DNA of 64,000 nt, taken from positions 1 to 64,000 of the forward strand of contig CAJNYU010000337.1 of the NCBI GenBank assembly GCA_905331475.1. Direction: 5' to 3'. The stretch comes from Rotaria socialis (taxonomy: Eukaryota; Rotifera; Eurotatoria; Philodinida; Philodinidae). The translations under genes were made by a program, and so were the position numbers. Positions 27,672 to 39,289 of the stretch are shown here, piece after piece. How positions within the stretch are numbered: the stretch's first letter is position 1; the number at the start of each line of letters is the position of its first letter. The notes beneath the pieces were generated by a model that saw only the letters and a program-made list of their open reading frames with translations, ran no database searches and was not told the DNA's origin.

Positions 27672-28743
27672 CTGAAGAAAAAAGAAACTTTCGATTCATG
27701 GTCAAATAAATTCATAGTGCTCTCAGGGAAAACTTGGTGATTTGTCAACAGTAAATATTCTGTTGGTAATTTTATCATCGTCGAGCACTTGTTCTAATCA
27801 TCAAAATAGTATGCAGTAAAACAAAACTCTAATTAGACTTATTTATAGCTACGAAAAATAAAGATGAAATATATGATTAAAAAAATGTTCAAAATATCTG
27901 AATAAATAGAAAAGCTGTTCGATACAAAGTTCAGCTGTGACACTATTTTTCTCATTATTTGAAACATGAATTGGAATTGAACAAAAATCAAATGCTACTT
28001 GTCAATGATCAATAAGTATTTCAATAGGATCAATATCTAAAATGCAAAAAAAATATTATTACAAATATTTAAACCTATTGATATATTCTTTCTAATTGGA
28101 TTCCTCGTTCAACTTTAATAACGTTGCGTTGAAGTGTTTACCAGCTAATTCTGAACGTACACATTTTTCAGTTGAAGATATTTAATTTATCGTAAATTTC
28201 ATCATGTCAAATGACAAACAATCTTATTATATATGAAATTCCTTATCTGATCGTCGTTGACAAATGAAAGAATTTCAATGTTCTACTAAGATCAGTTAGT
28301 ATAGAGAAAAATCATTTAAAAAATTCTCAATTGACCAAATTTTTTTGTTATTGTTTCGATATAATTCAAACAATCTTTTCTACAAGAATAAAATCGACCT
28401 GAAGGTACATATGATGGACGACTTTGTTGTTTTTAATACTATGTATTTTTTAATTGAACGAATGAATTACTCATAAATCCTAACATCGACAATGAATTCC
28501 AAAAAGCTATCGAAATTAAAATAAAAACTTGAATATAAAAATAAAAAATATTTTTGATTATTTATTATTTTGAATTCATCTTTATTTTTGACGAATCGAT
28601 AGACGTCACCACTATCTCTTGACATCGCAGGGCAATTATACGAGTTGTCATGTCGTATGACTCGGTAGAAAGTACAATGTTTTCTTTTTTTAAAATTGTT
28701 TACCATTGTTTTCAGAAAAAAAAATACTTTTAGTTTACAAAAT
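27672..28743. other. Intergenic between eL39 and the bublin-like gene
   Basis: A divergent intergenic region of about 1.07 kb that must hold both promoters. A minus-strand frame at 28467-28706 has no recognisable domain. An acceptor (TTGTTTTCAG) ends at 28715, 28 bases before the bublin-like ATG. Confidence 0.4.
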
Positions 28744-29197
28744 ATGACAACATCCGATCATCGCCATTCGAATCATCACAAAGATCTCAGTAATGTGCAC
28801 AATGTTACCGATAATTCTAACTCAAGAGATGCTCAAATAGATTCTGGTATGGATAAGAAAATAGTTTCATTTATACTCAGTGTTTTTTTTTCAAATTTGA
28901 ATAGAATTACTTGAATTAGAAACAGCCTTAAACGATATCGAAAAAGCGATGGATAAAATTGACTCACAAAACTCACATATTCAAACAAAATTACGTGATC
29001 TCCTTGAATCAAATAGACAAATGACAAAAGAATTTACTGATATACGTCGTGGTATGACAAATAAATTTAAAGATGTAACACGTGATTTGGAGCAAACATC
29101 TGGTACAGCACATGATTTAGCTGCTGTAACCTCAAACACATTAAATAAAATTGAACATGAAATGACACCAAAGAATGATAATAAAAATTTCAAATAA
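28744..29197 (+). CDS. Bublin coiled-coil-like protein (C9orf16/UPF0184 family)
   Basis: Two exons, 28744-28846 and 28905-29197, are joined in phase 1 across a 58-bp intron (GTATGG...TTGAATAG), giving 131 residues. The N-terminus is polar and His/Asn-rich. The core LELETALNDIEKAMDKI, followed by QNSHIQTKLRDLLESNRQM, matches the short coiled coil of bublin (BBLN), whose signature is an LxxLLESNRQ stretch. Bublin is a small intermediate-filament-associated protein in nematodes. The C-terminal extension after the coiled coil (about 55 residues, VTRDLEQTSGTAHDL) makes it longer than the roughly 83-residue human protein. An acceptor-like CAG lies 28 bases before the ATG. The next gene starts only 149 bases past its stop, on the same strand. 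Confidence 0.68.
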
Positions 29198-29346
29198 ACC
29201 TATATTCGTTTTTATTCTATTAGTGTACTTATTTTCTCTTCCAATAATAATAGAACAACCAAGCAAAATTTGATTATTTTTCTTTCAATAATTTCGTTTT
29301 AAATGAAATTATTACGATTCAGATAAACTGCTTATTGTTTCAGATC

Positions 29347-29625
29347 ATGTCTGCCCTTTTACGACCCGTTTTTCGTGTAGTATCTCGACGTTTTGCAAGT
29401 ACTGTTGGTTCGAATCCACAAGGAACTCAAGATGATCCATCATTGACAGCAAATTTTGTGCCGGATTTTAGTTTTCCTCAAGGTATTCAAGGTGATCCAT
29501 CAAAAAACAAATCAAATGATGCTATTTGTAATCTCTGGTTACAAAAATGTAAACTGTATGGCTTGGATAACTGTGAAGAACGTTTACAAAAATTATTAGA
29601 TGTAGATGCAATTCCAAAAAAATAA
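29347..29625 (+). CDS. Small protein with mitochondrial presequence, family unknown
   Basis: A single exon of 92 codons. The N-terminus MSALLRPVFRVVSRRFASTV is rich in Arg, Ser and hydrophobic residues without acids, a classic matrix-targeting presequence. The mature part contains two similar decapeptides (NPQGTQDDPS and FPQGIQGDPS). It ends in a helical Cys-containing segment (NLWLQKCKLYGLDNCEERLQ) that might mediate protein contacts. I do not recognise the family. The ATG is preceded at once by TGTTTCAGATC, an acceptor site 146 bases past the stop of the bublin-like gene. This is the spacing expected of a downstream cistron resolved by trans-splicing. The AATAAA at 29621-29626 overlaps the stop codon. 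Confidence 0.65.
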   Translation: MSALLRPVFRVVSRRFASTVGSNPQGTQDDPSLTANFVPDFSFPQGIQGDPSKNKSNDAICNLWLQKCKLYGLDNCEERLQKLLDVDAIPKK

Positions 29626-29626
29626 A
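29621..29626 (+). terminator. Polyadenylation signal overlapping a stop codon
   Basis: AATAAA includes the TAA stop (29623-29625) of the small mitochondrial protein, implying a very short 3' UTR if it is used. Confidence 0.45.
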
Positions 29627-32600
29627 CCCTTCCAATAGCATTCGATACCTTCATTTATTTACTTTCTCCATATGAATTTAGACTTTCTCAACGAAAATAT
29701 TTTTTCAGTGTGAATTTAAGTTAATTACGTATACATTTAATCAAGTATTCTTTATACGATGTGATGTTAATAGAGTTATATGCAGTTTATTATTAAAATA
29801 TAGTACGACTAAGAGAATTTTGTTTTTCTAAATCATAGCAAGACAACAATTATTCACATTTTAACTACGCCGATTTCATCATATACATATAATATATGAT
29901 TATGGATATAACACTAAAAGTAACAAACAATTTAATTAACTGTAGCTTTTTTGATTATGATTATTTTAATTGACTTGGAATTCTTTTTTTCATTCAAAAA
30001 ACAAAATTATTTTCCTAATCTTACAACTTATCATTACGTCATGTCATCATATGTGTACTCATGATTTAGTCTCTTCGTAGAGACTATTATAATTAAAAAA
30101 GACACTTCTTTTTAGTTTTCGAAATATATATTGATTCAACAGAACTATAGAACGGTTTACAGATCATGAGAATATATATATATACATATATATTTTAACA
30201 CCTCATACTTGTATTTTACATAGAATTAAAGACGAAATTATTCTTTGAAAATTCATATACCAATCAAATAGCTACACAACAATCATTCAGGAGTAGCCAA
30301 GGTAACTTTACAAGTCTCTTGTCCAGATAAATGGACAATTTTGCCTGAATTGAGACAAGATAAGTTAATAAAAGACATTTTGTTAACAAGTGGCCTGTCA
30401 AAAAACTAATCATGCGTATGTCTGTTTACAATGAAATTCCATTTCAAGTAAGTTGAAATTCGTTCAAGCTTGATTTATGACTCTCGAAAAAGTCTTTAAC
30501 TAGAAGCCTTAAAGAAATTTGAAAATCATATTTAGAAAGAATACAACATTTTTATTCTCACTTGATATGTTCAAATTACAACCGGCTTCTTCAAGAGACT
30601 ACAAAACGAAATCAGTGAACATTTTATCAAATTACTCTTCGATAACCGGTTACAAATGTTAATCTATTTCATCAAGGCCTTTTCTATAGATGAATTTTAT
30701 TTTAATCATTTCTCAATATTGTACATGGTTTCTGCTATGTACAAAAAGAAACTCACTCAATCAGATTCATCACGTCGTATAGTTGAACTAAGAGAAACAA
30801 ATCTTGGAATCTCCAAAAAAATGATCTGCACCTAGAATCTGTTTGTATTATTAAAGTACATGTATAGTCGATATAAATAAATGTGAAGTCTTTGATTGCC
30901 AATCATTTATAAAATATGAAATGTACTGCTAGTTCGTCTATTAGACTATTTTTGTTATTTGACTAATAAAAAATACTAATTACTTAGTGTTTGCATATGA
31001 CACTTGTTCCATTTAATCATAACTCAGATTTTTTCATCTGCTAGAATTAGATTTGCAAAGTTTTAAACCCGATCGACGATAATGTTTCATTAGTTTTTCG
31101 TTGTTTATATTATTTAAGTATACGAATTGATAATTTTATTACTCGTCATAATTGACACGTAAGTTCATGTAGTAATGTTTCCAGTATAGTCAAGAATTTA
31201 GTGGACATTTTCAGCTATATTTGTTGTCTCACTATCAAATTTTGAATAAAGAACATGTAGAAGTACTGCGAGACGATTTGGAACTTGTTTGTTGTTTATT
31301 TTTAACTTTTTTTCATTCGTTGATTTTGCCGAAGGTCAAATAAAAGGTGATAATGTAACTGAGTTATGAATAAAGAACAATAAGCTACTTTAATAGTTTG
31401 CAAAGATTTAAAACAATCAATCACATATGATGCAATACTGCTGTGCTGACACTGGTTCATATTTTTTTTATATCAAACAAAAAACGAATATCAATATAAT
31501 TCATAGATGAAGAAATAAAAACAAAAGAAACTTGGATAATATTGACCAATTATACATATGTATGTATTCTTCTTTGTCTATTAAATGTCATAATACAAAT
31601 GAAATGCATGAATATGATATCTTACAATAGCCAATGAGTTCTCTGTATAATATATTGATGTTCATCTTTTTGTCGTCCTCTGGATATATATATATATATA
31701 ATTGAAAACAAATGAATAGTATTGATCAAACGATTCAATAAAGAAATAGATCTTTTAGTTGTTTATATGCTTGACAAATATGATCATCATTTACTTGTTG
31801 ACTGACATTTGATATAACTGCCACATCACATTATCTATTCATCGTTCGTTTTCGTTGCTATATTTTTCATTGGGTTCGGAGCTTATGCAAACGAGCCTTG
31901 AACTCCCTTCTAATTTAAATGGACTTAGGCGGCAAAGCATATATTTAATACTTGTAATATACTGATGATGCAATCATATAGTAAGTAAAAGCAATGACGT
32001 TAAACTAAATCTCAATTGACACTTCGATGATGAGAAGAAATCAGAGAGAGAGAGAGAGAGAGAATTTTACTATATCGAGGTGTGCCATGCCTTCATTACT
32101 ACCAGAGAAATATAAAATTTCATCATCTGACTGATTCTTGTTTTACTACGCATGTATACATACGTGTGTGTACAATATTTACACAAATTATACCAATTTT
32201 CTCTCATTCCTTCTTTTTTCCTTTTATCAACGAACAAAAGCAAAAGTCAGTTACTTTGCATTCACGAAAAATACGGTTCCACCTATGGCGATGCTAACGA
32301 TCTACTCTCGTTTTACCAATAAGTACCTTTGTTGTTATGTATTTACGTTTAACATTGCTGTCCGATTTTTTTCTTCTTCTTCGTCTTAATAATCAATAAC
32401 ATTGGCGGTACACAAAAATAAAGTGTGCATATTCATAGTACTTATACTACAAACCAAAATACGCATCCCATACTTATATAAGGTGGGAAAAAAAAGTTGT
32501 GATCATTATGTACGCATAAATATATTTGATCAATATAATTTCACCCTTATTTCAATGAAAAGATGTTGCTTTTTTTTCTGTGCCCATATTATTTTGTCTT

Positions 32601-33163
32601 CTTTCTAGCAGATTACTTCTAGGTAACTATATATAATTTTTCTTTCTAAATTGACTTTAGTCTGAATCTTTTGATAAATGGTACTATAATGCGTCTACTG
32701 ATTGAATTATAACACCCGCATGAGAGATTTAATCTTATTTATAAATCGATTCGTTTTCGTACAAAGGTAAAAGAAAAAGTGAACAATCTAATTACTCTGA
32801 TTGAGCAATAGACATTTTTTCTTTTGATCGATTTGTACTTTCGTTGTCAAATTGGCTCATTAGATAGGTAGATTGATACATAGCTATATGTGTGAATACT
32901 AAGCGTGATGTAATTTGAAAATAGTTATCATTTGTAAAAAAAAAAAATTGAATCTATTGCGTATTTGATTATACTCTATTATAGACGATCGTTTGAAAAA
33001 AAGAGAGAATTGCTCAAGCGAATCACATTTATTGAGCGATGAGCAATTTATTTGTAAGATATAGGTAGAGAACGATTGATTATAAGTGATGTATCTATAT
33101 CGTGACAATGAGACAGAAAAACGAGATAAACTGTAAGCATCTTTGAATAAATGGGCTACGTAT
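29627..33163. other. Intergenic, AT-rich
   Basis: A 3.5-kb stretch without a supportable gene. It contains simple repeats (AT runs near 30173-30190 and 31685-31700, an AG run at 32043-32062). Short open frames at 32082-32608 have low-complexity translations. No terminal repeats were found. Confidence 0.4.
33155..33163. repeat. Candidate 9-bp target-site duplication, left copy
   Basis: GCTACGTAT abuts the left terminal inverted repeat. An 8/9 match, GCTACGAAT, lies at 33811-33819, four bases beyond the right repeat. A 9-bp duplication is typical of Mutator-like elements. Confidence 0.45.
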
Positions 33164-33810
33164 TAATTGCGGGCAAAAATTAAGCCAATTAGTGAAAAAT
33201 GACCGCAATTTGGAACGAGTGAAATTTTATTTTCTTATTTTTATTGTGTTTCCAAATGGCGGTCACTTTTTTATTAAGCAATCAACAAACATAAAATGAT
33301 TGTTACATATCTATATATTTATTAATTGATACGACGAATACATGAACACAAAAAAATTACTCTTCGTCGCTGCTATCTATAGCATCTTTTAAAATATCTA
33401 TATATCGATGAGAAATACTTCGCAAGACTTTTTGATATGCATCAAAGTCTTGATCAAGAATATATTTATTTTTTCCTAGCTTAAGCTTTTCATCGTCGCG
33501 TATATTTCCGCTTTTCTTGATCTTGTTGTGCGTTTTTGAGCCTGTTCTTACTCGATATAAATAATTCTTGTACAAAAGTACTTTTTCTCCTTTTTGAGTT
33601 GCTGACGAAGTGACCTTAGTATTCATTGTGTCAAATGAAATATCACTCTTTCTCATCATTTTATATGTATCAATCATGCAAAAAAAATCATAATCAATTC
33701 AAAATGACCGCAATTTGGAAACACCATAAAAATAAGAAAATAAAATTTCACTCGTTCCAAATTGCGGTCATTTTTCACTAATTGGCTTAATTTTTGCCCG
33801 CAATTAGGAA
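33164..33810. mobile_element. Short DNA transposon with 102-bp terminal inverted repeats, Mutator-like
   Basis: The left arm 33164-33265 and right arm 33705-33806 are reverse complements over 102 bases with only two mismatches (starting TAATTGCGGGCAAAAATTAA). This is about 98% identity, so the insertion is recent. Each arm also holds an internal inverted pair (GACCGCAATTTGGAA versus TTCCAAATGGCGGTC). The interior carries one minus-strand open frame (33357-33677). Long TIRs, a likely 9-bp target duplication and a FLYWCH-like piece in the open frame all point to the Mutator-like superfamily. At 0.65 kb it is too short to encode a transposase and must be non-autonomous. Confidence 0.78.
33357..33677 (-). 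CDS. Open frame inside the TIR element, partial FLYWCH-like
   Basis: 106 codons from an ATG at 33677, uninterrupted, filling most of the interior of the TIR element. Residues about 22-48 (VTSSATQKGEKVLLYKNYLY) resemble the first strands of a FLYWCH zinc finger, a DNA-binding domain often linked to Mutator-like transposases. The Trp-Cys and His part of the finger is absent. The C-terminal half is charged and ends SSDEE. It could be a truncated remnant of the transposase N-terminus or a small accessory protein. No transposase catalytic motif is present. The FLYWCH link is tentative. Confidence 0.45.
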   Translation of the reverse strand: MIDTYKMMRKSDISFDTMNTKVTSSATQKGEKVLLYKNYLYRVRTGSKTHNKIKKSGNIRDDEKLKLGKNKYILDQDFDAYQKVLRSISHRYIDILKDAIDSSDEE

Positions 33811-33819
33811 GCTACGAAT

Positions 33820-35594
33820 AAATGATGAGAGCGAAATAGGAGGGTGTATAAACATATATATATATATATATATATAAACAACCAATTATGTTTTTCTAAT
33901 AGTTGTAGTTATCATTGTCTTATTTTATCTAGTTTTGATCATCGTGGAGTAAGAGGTACAAAGAATACAATTAAATGAAGCGTAGAGAATGGAAATATAA
34001 TGAAAGAAAAGAAAAGAACCGACCCAATATGAGATCAATTGAACAATATTTTAGTTTCACATAAAACGTGAAGACTAGAAAACTATCACATCAACTAGTT
34101 ATTTTTTTGTTCTTATCAATTTCATTTTGTATTTAGTTTATTTCATTCTTTTTATTCTTTTCAATGAATATAGTTAATCATCACTTTCATCCGTATTATT
34201 AATTGGTAAACAAGACACTTGCTGTTTGCATATTTGCATAACACTTGAGAGGTTTCTTCTTCATCGGTTGTTTTTCATACACAAACATCCTGCGATAGGT
34301 AAGTAAGGTAGAGAGGAATTAATTGTTTGTGCCATTTTTCAGTCAACTAAACGTGTGACATTGATCGTTGTCGCTTTCGAATTGATTGATTGTCACGTTT
34401 AATCGTTGAATTTCCGATAGTTTTCTTCGCACGTTCTTTTACTGCTTTCAACACATTTATTTTTGCTCTCTTTATCTTTCTTCTAATGGATAGCTAGATC
34501 GATAGTTTGAACATCATAAAAATAGATACGTGACAAAATACTATAATCATTTTCATTCTTTCAATAGCATTTGACGCTTTCATTGATTCATAAATAGAAT
34601 AATTCTATAAAAATCGCATAGGCAGTTAAAATAAATGTCCTTCATCGAACATTAAAGTAAGTAAAATATTTTCAAGGTTGATTTTTTCATTGAAGAGGAT
34701 GGCACTAACACTTATACATATGTTTGTCGTCGCAACTACTTTCTTTCTTTCCGATGAAAGTTACGAGCCAGAAAGGAAAGGTATTCGTTTTTTTTGTTTG
34801 CTTTTTCGTACAACTTTTTTCCTTCTGACACTCTCGTTTTTCTTTCAAGACATTAAATTTCAATGGCATGTGCATGTTTTCGAATTCTATTTTTGCTTCT
34901 TCTCTTTTTACTACTAATTGTAGATATCGATTGAACATGTTTCTCACAAAATTAAATAGATTTGACATTGAACAATAGTCGAACACACAAGACAAATGAA
35001 TTAATATATTCATCGCAAAAGTAAGTTTTTTGTTGTTGAATAAACTGATTAAGCGATTGCTAAAAAGATAATCTTATTTGCAAAATCATGAGATCTATTT
35101 TTTTTCTTCATTCAATAATCATCATTTGAATATTGTCACCTAACTCGTATTTAAACAAATTGTCACCGGTCAAGAATTCATATTACACGAAAACGAAAAG
35201 AAAAGATGCATTACGTACACCACCTATATATGAAATATAAACATTCTCGAAAACGGTGTAGTATATTTTAGGTAGTGGCAAAGAAAAAAAGAATGAATGA
35301 TTTCTGTTTTCTTTTATTACTGTTGATGAAAGCGACTAGAGTCGCATCCTGTATATGCGTAATCACTTAAACATAATTTAGACAAAAGAAAGGCAGACTG
35401 AACTATAAGCACGTATGAGTTTGAACAATAGAATAGAAGTGAGTGGAAATAGTCAAAAGAAAATGATTATATACATATCCATCGTACTCTTTGTGTCACA
35501 TAGTTAAATCAAAAGGCTGATTCGTTTCAAATATTTTTTTCTTTTCTTTAAGATTGACTGGTATTGTGATTGATGATCATTCAGATCTTGGCCG
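33820..35594. other. Intergenic upstream of the cadherin gene
   Basis: About 1.8 kb, AT-rich, with an AT microsatellite at 33857-33876. The open frame at 34678-34917 is Phe-rich and low complexity. An acceptor-like CATTCAG ends at 35584, ten bases before the cadherin ATG. Confidence 0.4.
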
Positions 35595-38500
35595 ATGAGT
35601 ACTCTCATCATGAACGAAATCATATTCATGCTACTTCGTCTACTTCTAATCATAGTCATGGTGCAAACGCAAGGTATAGCCTTTCTTGTACTTAGACATA
35701 GTCTAATATTGACTAGAATCGAATGAATAGTCATTCATTCGAATGTGTGAACGTTGACTTAATTAATATTCATTAATTATTCTGATGAAAGAAAAAGAAG
35801 AACGATAAAATATGTCAACAAACAGAAGACTGACGGTAATCGGAGTAGAAAAAGCAAAAGTGTGACTTAATACTTTAATTAAGTACATAGATATGTTTCA
35901 TTAAAAGAAAGAAAAATTTATTTAAAAAACTAAAAAAATCTTTGAATGAGCTTCATTAACAAGAAAAGTAATTGCAAAATTTTAATTTAGGTCAACCATG
36001 TACGCTTCAATTTTTACCTGCACTGCAAATAATAACAATGTCTGAAAATTTGAAAGTAGGAGATCGTGTAACCGATCTTCAAATCACTGGTTCACCATCG
36101 GAAATCTCTACTCGACTTCTTTATAATAGTTCTGATGTAAAAACAAATGGAACTGATTATTTCACATTAAATTTTACAAGTCTCTATTTACGTTATTGTA
36201 AGTTTTCATTCAATTGATAAGAAAACAAAAAGATAATTTCATTGATTCATTTTCAGCTCTTGATTATGAATGGTGGACATCAGATAATCGTCCGAATCCA
36301 TTTCGTTTTATTGTTGAATGTACAATTTTAGCTAATAGATCAGCGACTAATATTGACTTCCAACTTGATCTTATTGATGTTAATGATAATCCACCAAGAT
36401 TTAATCAATCTTTCTATGAAATAAAGATCAATGAAACAGCATCCATTGGTACAATTATACCAACATCTATTGCTGCGTATGATCTGGATTCTAGTATATA
36501 TGCAACGTTTTCATATTATTTATTAAATAATTCATCACCATATAATGTTAGTTAATTATATAGAAAATAAATTAATAAAATAAATTTTACTTCTAGTCTT
36601 ATTTTCAATTATTAAGTTTAACTAATGCAAGTTTGGTTTTAATGAAAGCATTAGATTATAATTCAATTGCACCAAAATTCAATTTAACAATCGTTGCACA
36701 AGTAAAAGAATTTTATATGAAGAGAGAAAAAAACGATATTTTTTCGTTTATTTACTCTTTGTATTTAGGATAATTTAAATTCAAATCTTTCGTCTAAAGC
36801 AATTGTTTCTATAAATATTATTGATGTTGATAATTCAAATCCAAAATTCCAGTATAATTCCTACAATCTTAATATTTCAATAAATGCGTCGGCGGTATTT
36901 TGAATTTTATCATCATATTTTTCTTTGCAATGTAAAAAAATTTATTTTGAATTTAGCCTAGTGAAGTAACACCTAATGAAGATAGAATATTTGCTTTTGA
37001 TCAAGATTTAGGTATCAATACAATCATAGTTTATTCAATATTAACATCAAGTAAAAGAATATCAAATTTTTTTTCTCTCTCCTTAATTTCTTCATATTTT
37101 ATTTAGATATTTACTTATCAATTAATAATCTTACAGGCGTTTTGACGCTTCAATCAGATTTTAATTCAACAATGCAATTTGATCTTTTAATACAAGTAAT
37201 TCTTTTTGAAACAGGATCAGTATTAGAAAATGATTCATTAACATATCATTTTTTTAATCAGGCTGAACAAGCTGATAATGTTAATCGATCAGCCACAGCT
37301 GTTTTGCATGTTAATGTATACGAATTAAATATGTATCCACCAAATTTTCTTAATTTACCATATTTGATGATTGGTTATAAGACTAATAATCTAGGTCAAA
37401 TACCAATATTTAATGGCACCATCAGCGATAATGATACAGTGAGCGAACGATTAAATTAAATTAAATTAAAAACTCTAATTAAAAAAAAACCTATTTAGGT
37501 GCCAAGACCAAATTATGGTTCTATATGCGATACGCCATCACTTAGTTTAAATATTAAAAAGACGAGGTAAACTAATCATTCGTTTTTGTTATCTATCTTT
37601 AAGAATCGAACAATTCATTCTACTTAATAGTATTCGTGATTTTCAAATTCAACCAGTTTACTCTCAAACTCTTCCAACATGTCGTCCTTGTTTATGCACT
37701 CTGGATGTATCCGATGGATTATATGTAAGTTATTTATCTATTGTTAATAAGTTCAAAAATTTGAATACATATTATGTACGAGCTGTTAATTATACAGAAG
37801 AAAAAAGAACTAAATGGGAACAGATTTTGTTCTAATATAATTTTGAATTTAAAAAAGTCTTATACGTCTTATTTTATATTTGAAATTAAAATATTTAGTC
37901 GAGTCAAACAAATCTTACTGTCCTTCTATATAATCCAGTTTCATTTTCAACAAACTCTTACGTGTTTTCATCAGATTATCCACTTGATAATCCTTCGATT
38001 GTCATTGGCAGTGTTCAGGTATCAAAATTTATTCATTAAATATTTTCTATCATTAATATATTTTAGGTTACCTTTGATGATCTTTGTTCTGTGCAATATG
38101 CTGTCGCTAATCAATCAAATACTTTTTTTACCATTTCTCAATTAGGTATTATAAAATGGTCTAATTCATTAAATCCTCCGACACAAGCAGTATATAGATT
38201 TCAAGTGACTGTTCAACAAAATTGTTCATCATTATTCATGAATGCATCTGCAGATATTATCATTACTATTAATAATTTTCCTTCGTCTACCTTACCAACA
38301 GCAAGTTCATCTCAAATTGATAATAGCACAATATATGCTATTATAGCAGGTGTTGCTGCATTTATTCTTATAGTCATTGCTATTCTATTTGTCATTATTT
38401 ATTATCGTATTCAACGTGCGAAACATCGTGTTCCACCATTTTTCAAAATTCGAACACATTCTCCTGCTCAAGGTTTATCATTTTTTAAATCAAAAAGTCC

Positions 38501-39185
38501 CCTCAGTGATTCGTCACCGTATACACTTGGTGTGCGTGATGATGATTCATCTAATAGTAGTAGTGATCAAACATCATCATCACCAATAAACAATCGTCTT
38601 TTATCTGGACATTACAAAGTTAGTGATTTACCAGTGAATACAACTATAGAAGAATTAGTATCATCTTATGATAATCGTTCCACAAGTAGTTCATCTAGTT
38701 CATCTGGCATAGGTGATCATGTTATACCAGCAAATATAGGTTCATTTCGTACCACAATACGTGAAACCAATGATCATTTACAATTAGATACAATTAATGA
38801 AGATCTACAATGGGTTAATAGTAGTCAACAACAACAAAGACGTCTTAATAGTTCAAGACATCAAATTATGCCCGAAGATAACATGGATATTATATCAGAA
38901 TCTCATGAGGTAGACTTTAGATTAAGACAAAATACTAATGCTTGTTTAACTTGCTTAAATTCTAATTCAATTAATCATGTGTGTTCTTCTTCTTGTTCAT
39001 TGTTATCCAACACATCAATTCACTTACTATTATCTGCCTCTTCCTCCTCATCATCAGGTTCGACAACCACTGTTGGTGCTTGTCAACAACAAACAACTGC
39101 AACAACAACAGTTGAAGTAGGACTCAACAGCTACACTAGTTATAATTACGCTCGATTCAGTCCGATTGGGGCTACTCGTTGCTAA
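35595..39185 (+). CDS. Cadherin-domain single-pass receptor, 11 exons
   Basis: Exons: 35595-35673, 35991-36197, 36257-36546, 36597-36701, 36769-36894, 36957-37050, 37107-37438, 37499-37566, 37604-37724, 37899-38018, 38067-39185. All are in phase, giving 886 residues. A signal peptide (core FMLLRLLLIIVMV) leads into cadherin repeats. Recognisable calcium-binding linkers include DVNDNPPRFNQSFYEI with AYDLDSS, DVDNSNPKFQYNSY with AFDQDLG, and ISDNDT. Many N-glycosylation sites are present. A Cys-rich piece (TCRPCLC) precedes the membrane. The transmembrane helix is at about residues 603-626, followed by basic residues. The cytoplasmic tail of 260 residues is Ser-rich with no catenin-binding motif that I can see, so this is a protocadherin or other non-classical cadherin for calcium-dependent adhesion or signalling. 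The repeats are degenerate and fewer than in Fat or Dachsous. The intron at 37567-37603 is only 37 bp. Confidence 0.85.
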
Positions 39186-39289
39186 TGCTTTTGCTTTTTG
39201 TATAACTTATTTGTGTAACTCTAATATTTGCTTGTAACTCATAGAAAAATTATGACATTTGATTTACATCACTATATTTCTGCTTTCAG

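Noticed and set aside
28467..28706. 79-codon minus-strand open frame divergent to the bublin-like gene
   Set aside because: No recognisable domain; second half is Phe/Tyr-rich low complexity.
32082..32608. Three overlapping plus-strand open frames
   Set aside because: Phe/Ser/Cys-rich low-complexity translations typical of AT-rich intergenic DNA.
37725..37898. Read-through coding of the 174-bp cadherin intron 9 (frame stays open for 37 codons)
   Set aside because: The frame hits a stop without a usable donor, whereas splicing 37724 to 37899 keeps phase 0 and resumes cadherin-like sequence.
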